Of a stretch of 43,910 bases of DNA, positions 27,399-34,658 are shown piece after piece. Below the pieces are notes generated by a model, which did not search any database, had not been told where the DNA came from, and saw only the letters and a list, made by a program, of their open reading frames with translations. This DNA is from Butyrivibrio sp. (lineage in GTDB: Bacteria > Bacillota > Clostridia > Lachnospirales > Lachnospiraceae), in assembly GCA_015056495.1 (NCBI GenBank), contig SVGC01000032.1, positions 1 through 43,910 of the forward strand. The letters are read 5' to 3'. Each line of letters begins with the position of its first letter. Position 1 is the stretch's first letter. The position numbers and the translations under genes are program-made.

Positions 27399-27510
27399 GA
27401 GTCACCGGGGACGTATCAAATTGACTCATTGCACGCAATGAGTCAATTTGATACGTCCCCGGTGACTCATTGTACACAATGAGTCAAACTGATACGTCCC
27501 CAGTGACTCT
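27398..27510. repeat. Three-unit palindromic repeat cluster, copy C
   Basis: Three 31-nt units: plus orientation (27398-27428), minus (27439-27469) and minus again (27480-27510, last base T instead of A). The linkers are TTGCACGCAA and TTGTACACAA, the same TTG-NNNN-CAA form seen in copies A and B. The first two units plus linker form a 72-bp inverted repeat broken only at two central bases. Cores are CCGGGGACGTATCAAAT and, in reverse orientation, AACTGATACGTCCCCAG for the third unit. The cluster is bounded on both sides by T-tracts and lies directly before the leuS promoter. Confidence 0.92.
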
Positions 27511-27518
27511 TTTTGTGC

Positions 27519-27547
27519 TAGACATTATCAATTTTTTTATATAAAAT
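27519..27547 (+). promoter_or_regulatory. Candidate promoter of leuS
   Basis: TAGACA (27519-27524), a 17-nt spacer and TAAAAT (27542-27547), 43 nt ahead of the leuS ATG. No T-box motif is present, so leuS is not under the same control as pheST. Confidence 0.55.
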
Positions 27548-27590
27548 AGAAATTTGAATAGAAAGAAATAAGTTTATTTGGAGGAGAATC

Positions 27591-30014
27591 ATGGGTAGTT
27601 CTAATTACAATCCAAAAGAAATAGAGCCTAAGTGGCAAAAATACTGGGAAGAGCATGAAACATTCAAGACAGATGTCTGGGATTTTTCCAAGCCCAAATA
27701 TTATGTACTTGATATGTTCCCATATCCATCAGGAGTAGGTCTTCATGCAGGTCATCCTGAAGGTTATACTGCTACAGATATCGTTTCACGTATGAAACGT
27801 ATGCAGGGCTATAACGTATTACATCCAATGGGATATGATTCATTTGGTCTTCCTGCTGAACAGTATGCTGTTACAACAGGCAATCATCCAAATGGCTTTA
27901 CAGAGAAAAATATAGAGACATTTACACGTCAGCTTAAGGAACTTGGTTTTGACTATGACTGGTCAAAGATGATAAAGACATCTGATCCTTCATTCTATCA
28001 CTGGACACAGTGGATCTTTAAAGAGATGTACAAGGATGGATATGCCAAGTATGTTGATATGCCTGTTAACTGGTGTGAAGAGCTTGGTACAGTTCTTTCA
28101 AATGATGAAGTTATCGATGGCAAGTCTGAGAGAGGCGGATATCCTGTTGTTCGTAAGAACATGAAACAGTGGGTTATCGATCAGCAGGCATTTGCTGAGC
28201 AGCTACTTGAAGGCCTTGATGAAATTGACTGGCCACAGTCTACAAAGGAGATCCAGAAGAACTGGATCGGCCGTTCTGAAGGTGTTGAAGTTGATTTCAA
28301 GATTGTTGGAGGTGGAGAATTCTCTATCTACACAACATGTATTGAGACTATCTATGGTATTACATTTATGGTTCTTGCTCCAGACGGAGAGACTGTAAAG
28401 ACTCTTATGGACAGGATCGAAAATAAAGAAGAAGTTCAGGCTTATATTAACGAGACACTTAAAAAGACTGATATGGACAGAACAGAGCTTAACAAGACTA
28501 AGTCTGGATGTCCTCTTAAGGGAATCTATGCTATCAACCCTGTTAATGGCAAGGAAGTTCCTGTATTTATTGGTGATTTCGTACTTGGTGGTTATGGTAC
28601 AGGTGCTGTTATGGCAGTTCCAAGTCATGACCAGAGAGACTTTGAATATGCACAGGTACATGGCCTTGATTACATTCAGGTAATCGATGGAGCAGATACA
28701 TCTGAGCATGCTTTTGAAAAGGGTGATTACCTTGGAAAAGGCTGCAAACTCATTAACTCAGAAGAGTTTACAGGTCTTACAGTTGAAGAAGCTAAGGAAG
28801 CTATCACAGATAAGCTTGTAAATATGGGTGTTGCAAGAAGAACTGTTAACTACAGATTCCGTGAATGGATATTTGCACGTCAGCGTTATTGGGGCGAGCC
28901 AATGCCTATCGTATATCTTGAGGATGGAAGCATTCACGTTCTTGATGATGACGAACTTCCACTTGAGCTTCCTGTTCTTGAAGATTATAAGGGCAAAAAT
29001 GGTAAAGCTCCACTTGATAATGCTACAGAATGGAAGCAGTATGATCACAACGGATTAAAGGGTGTTCGTGAGACATCAACAATGCCTGGTTCTGCCGGAT
29101 CAAGCTGGTATTACTTCAGATATATCGATCCTGATAACAAGGATGAATTTGCAAATCAGGAACTGTTAAAGCACTGGATGCCTGTTGACCTCTATGTTGG
29201 TGGTCCTGAGCATGCTGTTGGTCACCTTATGTATTCAAGAATCTGGAATAAGTACCTCTACAGTAAGGGACTTTCTCCAGTAAAGGAACCATTTAAGAAG
29301 CTTGTACACCAGGGTATGATCCTTGGTTCTAACGGTATCAAGATGGGTAAGAGATTCCCTGAATTTGTTGTTAACCCAAGTGATATCGTATATGAATATG
29401 GTGCAGATACACTTAGACTTTATGAGATGTTCATGGGAGCTCTTGAAGCATCTAAGCCATGGAGCCAGCAGGGTGTTGAAGGCGCAAGAAGATTCATCAA
29501 TAAGGTTTGGAACTATTTCTCAAATCCAGATAATATTGTAGAAGAAAATGATGATAAGCTTACAAGACTTTATCACCAGACTGTACGTAAGGTAACACAT
29601 GACTTTGAGACACTTGGATTTAATACAGCTATCGCTCAGATGATGATCTTTATGAACAGTGCTACACATGAGAAGTGTCCTAAGGAATTTGCTGAAGGAT
29701 TTATCAAGATGTTCTCTTGCGTATGTCCTCATGCCGGAGAAGAACTCTGGAGCATGTTTGGTCATACAGAAAGTATTGCCAAGGAAAGTTGGCCTGTATT
29801 TGATGAAGCACTCTGTAAAGAGGATGTCATCGAGATCGGTGTTCAGGTTAATGGTAAAGTAAGAGGAACAGTAGGTCTTACAGAGGAAGATGATCAGGAT
29901 AGCGCACTTGCTAAGGCAAAAGAAGTTGAAAGTGTTGCTAAATTCATCGATGGCAAGAATATTGTTAAAGTTATTTTTGTTAAGGGTAAGATCCTCAATA
30001 TTATTGCAAAATAA
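27591..30014 (+). CDS. leuS: Leucyl-tRNA synthetase
   Basis: A class I synthetase charging tRNA-Leu. The 807-residue protein has the HIGH-type motif HAGH (52-55), the CP1 editing domain (about 230-400), the ARQRYWGEPMP segment and a C-terminal anticodon-binding region. Two signatures differ from the E. coli-type enzyme. The KMSKS loop reads KMGKR (584-588). The threonine-rich editing strand reads TTCIET (248-253), where TTRPDT is usual, although the editing Asp motif HDQRD (346-350) is intact. The start has GGAGGA upstream. An HU gene follows 146 nt later with its own promoter. Confidence 0.97.
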   Translation: MGSSNYNPKEIEPKWQKYWEEHETFKTDVWDFSKPKYYVLDMFPYPSGVGLHAGHPEGYTATDIVSRMKRMQGYNVLHPMGYDSFGLPAEQYAVTTGNHPNGFTEKNIETFTRQLKELGFDYDWSKMIKTSDPSFYHWTQWIFKEMYKDGYAKYVDMPVNWCEELGTVLSNDEVIDGKSERGGYPVVRKNMKQWVIDQQAFAEQLLEGLDEIDWPQSTKEIQKNWIGRSEGVEVDFKIVGGGEFSIYTTCIETIYGITFMVLAPDGETVKTLMDRIENKEEVQAYINETLKKTDMDRTELNKTKSGCPLKGIYAINPVNGKEVPVFIGDFVLGGYGTGAVMAVPSHDQRDFEYAQVHGLDYIQVIDGADTSEHAFEKGDYLGKGCKLINSEEFTGLTVEEAKEAITDKLVNMGVARRTVNYRFREWIFARQRYWGEPMPIVYLEDGSIHVLDDDELPLELPVLEDYKGKNGKAPLDNATEWKQYDHNGLKGVRETSTMPGSAGSSWYYFRYIDPDNKDEFANQELLKHWMPVDLYVGGPEHAVGHLMYSRIWNKYLYSKGLSPVKEPFKKLVHQGMILGSNGIKMGKRFPEFVVNPSDIVYEYGADTLRLYEMFMGALEASKPWSQQGVEGARRFINKVWNYFSNPDNIVEENDDKLTRLYHQTVRKVTHDFETLGFNTAIAQMMIFMNSATHEKCPKEFAEGFIKMFSCVCPHAGEELWSMFGHTESIAKESWPVFDEALCKEDVIEIGVQVNGKVRGTVGLTEEDDQDSALAKAKEVESVAKFIDGKNIVKVIFVKGKILNIIAK

Positions 30015-30089
30015 GGCTTTGAAGTGTGCAAATGGGTTTCTGAAACTTGTTTCATAACAAAAAATAGTAAAAAAATGTGCAAAAGACTG

Positions 30090-30116
30090 TTGTTTTCTGT
30101 AAAAACGTGGTAAAAT
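30090..30116 (+). promoter_or_regulatory. Extended -10 promoter of the HU gene
   Basis: TGGTAAAAT (30108-30116) is an extended -10. A TTGTTT (30090-30095) lies 15 nt upstream of the hexamer, shorter than ideal, which the TG extension could compensate. Confidence 0.5.
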
Positions 30117-30160
30117 AAACGAAGTTGTACAAATACTATAATCCTTAAAGGGGGAAAATT

Positions 30161-30439
30161 ATGAACAAGACAGAATTAATCGAAGCAATTGCAAAGGAAG
30201 CTGGTCTTTCAAAGAAGGATGCTGGCAAGGCACTTGATGCTTTCACAGCTACTGTTACAAAGACTCTTAAGAAAAAGGACAAAGTTACACTTGTTGGCTT
30301 TGGTACTTTTGAAACAGCTAAGAGAGCTGCTAGAACAGGTAGAAATCCTCAGACTGGTAAGGAAATCAAGATTGCTGCTTCAACAGCTGCTAAGTTTAAG
30401 CCAGGTAAGGCTCTTAAGGATGCTGTAAATAAGAAGTAA
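30161..30439 (+). CDS. hup: HU-type DNA-binding protein
   Basis: A 92-residue nucleoid protein that bends and compacts DNA as a dimer. It begins [21 protein letters not shown], has the VGFGTFE turn, and the DNA-binding arm [14 protein letters not shown] with the proline that intercalates in the minor groove. AAGGGGG precedes the ATG. A strong terminator follows 18 nt after the stop, giving a short monocistronic unit, as expected for an abundant protein. Confidence 0.97.
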   Translation: MNKTELIEAIAKEAGLSKKDAGKALDAFTATVTKTLKKKDKVTLVGFGTFETAKRAARTGRNPQTGKEIKIAASTAAKFKPGKALKDAVNKK

Positions 30440-30457
30440 TTTTATTTAAACCGACTA

Positions 30458-30492
30458 TTACCGAGGCACATAAGTGCCTCGGTAATTTTTTT
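30458..30492 (+). terminator. Intrinsic terminator of the HU gene
   Basis: Perfect 12-bp stem TTACCGAGGCAC/GTGCCTCGGTAA (30458-30469 with 30474-30485), 4-nt loop and seven T residues (30486-30492). The start codon of the next gene lies only 9 nt past the T-tract. Confidence 0.95.
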
Positions 30493-30501
30493 GAGGGAGA
30501 T

Positions 30502-32064
30502 ATGTTGAAAAAGGTTAGTTTGGGTTTAGTTCCTGTGGCACTTATTGGAATTATTCTTATTTTCTATGTTCATTCTATTTTGATAGATTATAACAATGAT
30601 CTTCTTGAATCCTATGGTCAGAGAGTGTCAGCAACTTTGTTTGAGATCACGACCCAGAGCTACAATATTTCAGGTAAGGTTGCTTATGATTTTGGACTAT
30701 GGGAATTTTTGTCTGCCAATCATAAGACTGAAAATGCAGAACGTGCTGCTATCAATAATCTCGATATTTTTGAGAACTATAATTATGATTATGCCGCTAT
30801 TGATGGCATGGAAATCTATAGCGACAATCCCACTGTGAGAAATTATGACAATTTTCATCAGGTGGATGAAGATATAAAAGCCTCTGACTGGTATCAAAAA
30901 GCTATTTCACAGAAGGCTTCATTTTGGATTCAGATGGATCATGATGATGAGTATGGCTCAAAGTATTGGAATCTATGCCTTGTCAGGCAGATCCCTGTTG
31001 TTGATTCTGAATATAACGCTGTTTTGGTCATAAGACTAAGCGATAATTATATAAAGACCAGACTAAAGGAAAATGAGTACGAGCTTGCAATATCCCTTGA
31101 TGAGGGTATCATCGGCTTTAGTTCTATTACTGATCTGTGCGGTGAAAAACTGGAAGATATCATGCCTTTAAATATGGAGGATAAGTACTTTAAGTACAAT
31201 GGCAAAGGCAATGGGCATTTTGATGATTCCATGGTATATGGAACGGTATTAAGTCCATATAAGTCAGACAGTGTAATGTATATCTGTGTCATGAACAACA
31301 CAGTATATTCCAATATCAGAAAGGTCATTCAGGGTATCATATTATTATTTGTTGTAGGTATGGTACTGCCTATCGTGATCATTCAGATCTATGAGAGTAT
31401 CCTCAGGGAGAAGGAGCTTAAGGTAACCAGGCAGGAGATGGAGTACAAGCTTTTAGCCAGCCAGATCAATCCGCATTTTCTCTACAATACCCTTGAATCC
31501 ATCAGAATGAAGGCTCTTACAGACGGAAACAGGGATATTGCCAAGGCTATAAGGATGCTTGGAAGGCTTATGAGGTATTCTTTGGAAAACACAGGCTCCA
31601 AGAGTGTCACTCTGACTGATAGTCTGGACTATATCACCAATTACTTAAGTCTCATGAAGCTAAGATTTGGTGACAGAATAGATTATTCTATCGTGATAGA
31701 CGAGTCTCTGGATGCCGACAAGCTGCACATTCCATCTCTAATACTTCAGCCGGTTGTAGAAAATGCAGTTCTTCATGGCCTGGACGAAAAGACTCATGAG
31801 GGCATGATCTCCATTGATGTTAAACGCTGTGCCGACATTGAAGGAATCCTTCTCACGATCAAGGACAATGGCCAGGGCATGGCTGAATCGGTCCTCGCTG
31901 ACCTGAAGCGAAACATAAAGAATCACGACGATTCAGTAAAGAGCATAGGTCTCTACAATGTAGCCCACCGAATAGAACTGGCCTACGGCAAACCCTACGG
32001 CATCGACGTAGACTCAGTCCTAGGCCAAGGCACCTCCGTCTACATCACCCTCCCCATCGTATAA
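30502..32064 (+). CDS. YesM-like sensor histidine kinase
   Basis: A membrane sensor kinase of the LytS/YesM type, likely detecting an extracellular sugar. The 520 residues run: TM1 (about 7-25), a long extracellular sensor region (about 30-275), TM2 (276-296), the HisKA_7TM-like dimerisation segment with the phosphorylated H325 in QINPHFLYNTLES, and the ATPase domain with PVVENAVLHG, KDNGQGM and GLYNVAHRI. The ATG at 30502 has GAGGGAGA just before it and sits 9 nt after the hup T-tract. The probable partner regulator is at 38303, separated by four transporter genes. The last 150 nt are strikingly C-rich compared with the rest. Confidence 0.92.
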   Translation: MLKKVSLGLVPVALIGIILIFYVHSILIDYNNDLLESYGQRVSATLFEITTQSYNISGKVAYDFGLWEFLSANHKTENAERAAINNLDIFENYNYDYAAIDGMEIYSDNPTVRNYDNFHQVDEDIKASDWYQKAISQKASFWIQMDHDDEYGSKYWNLCLVRQIPVVDSEYNAVLVIRLSDNYIKTRLKENEYELAISLDEGIIGFSSITDLCGEKLEDIMPLNMEDKYFKYNGKGNGHFDDSMVYGTVLSPYKSDSVMYICVMNNTVYSNIRKVIQGIILLFVVGMVLPIVIIQIYESILREKELKVTRQEMEYKLLASQINPHFLYNTLESIRMKALTDGNRDIAKAIRMLGRLMRYSLENTGSKSVTLTDSLDYITNYLSLMKLRFGDRIDYSIVIDESLDADKLHIPSLILQPVVENAVLHGLDEKTHEGMISIDVKRCADIEGILLTIKDNGQGMAESVLADLKRNIKNHDDSVKSIGLYNVAHRIELAYGKPYGIDVDSVLGQGTSVYITLPIV

Positions 32065-32110
32065 TCCGGTACTATTTAAAGGTAAAAGTTTAAAAACTAC
32101 CGGATTTTTT
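32063..32110 (+). terminator. Terminator after the sensor kinase gene
   Basis: Stem AATCCGGTA/TACCGGATT (32063-32071 with 32098-32106), with a large 26-nt loop and a T-tract to 32110. The stem overlaps the stop codon. It would separate the kinase from the transporter genes. Confidence 0.75.
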
Positions 32111-32148
32111 GTTGTATGTTTGGGGTAAAAATGTGAGGTGAGTTTCCG

Positions 32149-32154
32149 TATAAT
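32149..32154 (+). promoter_or_regulatory. Perfect -10 hexamer before the permease gene
   Basis: TATAAT at 32149-32154 without a good -35, which fits an activator-dependent promoter such as one driven by the AraC-type regulator at 38303. A start near 32161 would support the TTG at 32198 as the permease start, since the GTG at 32138 would lie outside the transcript. Confidence 0.35.
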
Positions 32155-32197
32155 TAAGGGGAAAAGTCAGTGGGGAATAGGTTTGGGGAGGTGTGCT

Positions 32198-33637
32198 TTG
32201 TCTAAGAATCTTAAAGTTTCTGGGAAATTGTACTATTTGTATAGGGTAGTGGCAGTTTTATTGTTTGTTATTTTGTTTTTGCCTGCTGTGAATCCTGCTA
32301 AGGTGTGTGGGCTGATCAATAGAAGTATTTCACTTCTGACTTCCGGTTTTTCATATGGCAATTTAATATCGAATTTTGGAAGAGCCTTTAAGAAAGAATG
32401 GGTAAGTGAGTCTTCACTGAGGCTTCTTAATATATCCAGTATGCTGGTGTGTATTGGAATAATCGGGTGTGCGGCAGGTGCTTGTCTGTCACTTGGAAAT
32501 AATAGGTGCAGAAGACTTGGAAATATTATTAGTCTGGGAGGAAGTGCGCTGGCTGCGGGATTTATGTTTGGTATCTATAATGCTTATCTTCAGATTGCAG
32601 CTACCAGTAAGCCTTCCAAGATAGAGCCTGCGTTCCCTGACAGCTTTTATCCTATTTTGGCAATCTTGATTGTTATGCTGATCGTATCAGTATTAGAGCT
32701 GGTCCTGGATGAAAGGGTGGAGAAGGGCACTAAGTTTTATATGGAATCAAAATACAGATTGTTTTTGATGTTCCTGCCTTTTATTTTACTTGCCTTTGTA
32801 TTTTCTTATCTGCCTTTGTGGGGTTGGAGATATGCCTTTTTTGATTATAAATCAGGAGATACTCTTTCAAGGGATAATTTTGTAGGCTTTAAATGGTTCG
32901 TCCAGCTCTTTAGAAATAAGGCTACAACCTCAGATATGATAAGGGTTATGAAGAATACTCTTGCTATGAGTGGTTTGGGTCTTCTTACCAGTTGGGTGCC
33001 TATGGCTTTTGCTATTTTCCTTTCTGAGGTGAAGAGTCTTCGTTTTAGGAGGTTTGTACAGACTTTTACAACGATCCCGAATTTTATCAGCTGGGTTTTG
33101 GTATTTGCTATTGCCTTTGCAATCTTTTCAACAGATGGTTTTGTAAGCTCATTTATGATGAATATTGGAGCCTGGGATGCAGGAAAGAACTTTCTTATGA
33201 GCGGTGACCATGTTTGGATCAAGATGCTTTTATGGGGATTATGGAAGGGACTTGGATGGAGCGCCATCATCTACATTGCAGGAATATCCGGTATTGATCA
33301 GCAGCTTTATGAAGCAGCGACTGTAGATGGTGCAGGAAGGTTCCAGAAGATGTGGCATGTAACAGTTCCGGGACTAATGTCTACATATTTCGTTCTGCTT
33401 CTCATGGCTATTGCGGGTATTTTATCAAATGGTATGGATCAGTATCTGGTATTTGAGAATTCGACCAATACAACAGATATCATGGTGCTGGATCTGTATG
33501 TTTATAAGATGGGTATTGTTAATGGAGCCATACCTCTTTCTACTGTTGTTGGTATGCTTAAATCTATTATCAGCGTGACGTTGTTATTTGGTGCCAATAA
33601 GGTATCCAAGCTGATAAGAGGCGAGACTATCATTTAA
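32198..33637 (+). CDS. ABC sugar permease, LplB type, with N-terminal extension
   Basis: A membrane component of a CUT1-type carbohydrate ABC importer. The C-terminal 300 residues match LplB/YtcP-like permeases, beginning YRLFLMFLPFILLAFVFSY, with the EAA loop YEAATVDGAGRFQKMWHVTVPG that docks the ATPase. The N-terminal part adds about 170 residues with four extra hydrophobic segments (YLYRVVAVLLFVILFLPAV and three more), not found in the usual 300-residue permease. The open frame begins at a GTG at 32138. I prefer the TTG at 32198, which has GGGGAGG upstream. A second permease follows after 17 nt. Confidence 0.87.
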   Translation: MSKNLKVSGKLYYLYRVVAVLLFVILFLPAVNPAKVCGLINRSISLLTSGFSYGNLISNFGRAFKKEWVSESSLRLLNISSMLVCIGIIGCAAGACLSLGNNRCRRLGNIISLGGSALAAGFMFGIYNAYLQIAATSKPSKIEPAFPDSFYPILAILIVMLIVSVLELVLDERVEKGTKFYMESKYRLFLMFLPFILLAFVFSYLPLWGWRYAFFDYKSGDTLSRDNFVGFKWFVQLFRNKATTSDMIRVMKNTLAMSGLGLLTSWVPMAFAIFLSEVKSLRFRRFVQTFTTIPNFISWVLVFAIAFAIFSTDGFVSSFMMNIGAWDAGKNFLMSGDHVWIKMLLWGLWKGLGWSAIIYIAGISGIDQQLYEAATVDGAGRFQKMWHVTVPGLMSTYFVLLLMAIAGILSNGMDQYLVFENSTNTTDIMVLDLYVYKMGIVNGAIPLSTVVGMLKSIISVTLLFGANKVSKLIRGETII

Positions 33638-33654
33638 GGAAAGGGGAGAGAGAC

Positions 33655-34629
33655 ATGGCTAAGACAAAGATAGAAAAAGAAAATGAACGTTTGGAAAGAG
33701 AGTATGCCAGAAAGCATAAAAAGAAATATAGGTATACTGCCGGGGATGTTGTATTTGAAATCATAAATCATGCCTTTTTTGCGGCATTTTCATTTATATG
33801 CATATTTCCTTTTTATTATCTGTTCATCAACACCATTAGTGATAATGAACTTGTAAGAAAAGGAATGATCAACTTTTTGCCTAGAGGGATCAATATTGAC
33901 AACTACATCAGAATGATGCAGGTCAATGATCTGTTTTTGTCTATCATGGTCACACTGGCAAGAACAGTAATAGGTACTTTACTTATGGTTGCAGCGTCAG
34001 CCTTTGTTGGATACCTGGTTACCCAGAAAGAAATGTGGGGGAGAAGCTTCTGGTATAGATTTTTAGTCATAACCATGTATTTCAACGCAGGCATAATTCC
34101 ATGGTATTTGAACATGGCTATGCTTGGACTGACGAATAAATTTGCAGCATATATTATTCCAGGAATTGTGGCTCCTTATAACATCATCTTGGTTAAGACT
34201 TACATAGAGTCATCTATTCCGGGGGAGTTGGAAGAAAGTGCCCAGCTTGATGGAGCATCGCCATTAAAAATATTTATTTCCATCATCTGGCCACTTTCCA
34301 AACCAATTCTGGCTACCATTGCCATATTTGGAGCAGTTGGACAGTGGAACTCTTTTCAGGATTCTCTGATACTTATGCAGTCGGCTCCAAAGCTGTATAC
34401 ATTGCAGCACAGATTGTATATCTACCTGAATACTACTAGTAACCTTGCGGCTCTTATGTCCAGCGGTTCATCATCCAGTATAAATCAGACGATACTTGAA
34501 TCAGCCCTTAACGGCAAGGTTATTAAATATACGATATCAATGGTAACTATCATCCCGATCCTACTGGTATATCCATTTATGCAGAGATATTTCGAGAAGG
34601 GCATCATGATGGGTGCAGTAAAAGGATGA
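33655..34629 (+). CDS. ABC sugar permease, LplC/YtcP type
   Basis: The partner permease of the importer. The 324-residue protein has a charged cytoplasmic N-terminus (KTKIEKENERLEREYARKHK), about six membrane segments, and the EAA loop ELEESAQLDGASPLKIFISI. It ends MQRYFEKGIMMGAVKG, a conserved end in this family. AAGGGGAGAG precedes the ATG. The binding-protein gene begins shortly after, and no ATPase gene is present nearby. Confidence 0.93.
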   Translation: MAKTKIEKENERLEREYARKHKKKYRYTAGDVVFEIINHAFFAAFSFICIFPFYYLFINTISDNELVRKGMINFLPRGINIDNYIRMMQVNDLFLSIMVTLARTVIGTLLMVAASAFVGYLVTQKEMWGRSFWYRFLVITMYFNAGIIPWYLNMAMLGLTNKFAAYIIPGIVAPYNIILVKTYIESSIPGELEESAQLDGASPLKIFISIIWPLSKPILATIAIFGAVGQWNSFQDSLILMQSAPKLYTLQHRLYIYLNTTSNLAALMSSGSSSSINQTILESALNGKVIKYTISMVTIIPILLVYPFMQRYFEKGIMMGAVKG

Positions 34630-34658
34630 TCAATAATAAAAAGGAGGATTACAAGCAA

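Noticed and set aside
27398..27510. Repeat cluster as a CRISPR array
   Set aside because: Only three units in mixed orientation, with 10-nt constrained linkers, no unique spacers and no cas genes.
30030..30060. TGAAAC/GTTTCA hairpin as a leuS terminator
   Set aside because: Short stem, tight loop and no T-tract.
32138..32197. GTG start for the LplB-type permease
   Set aside because: It lies upstream of the TATAAT at 32149 and has a poorer ribosome-binding site than the TTG at 32198.
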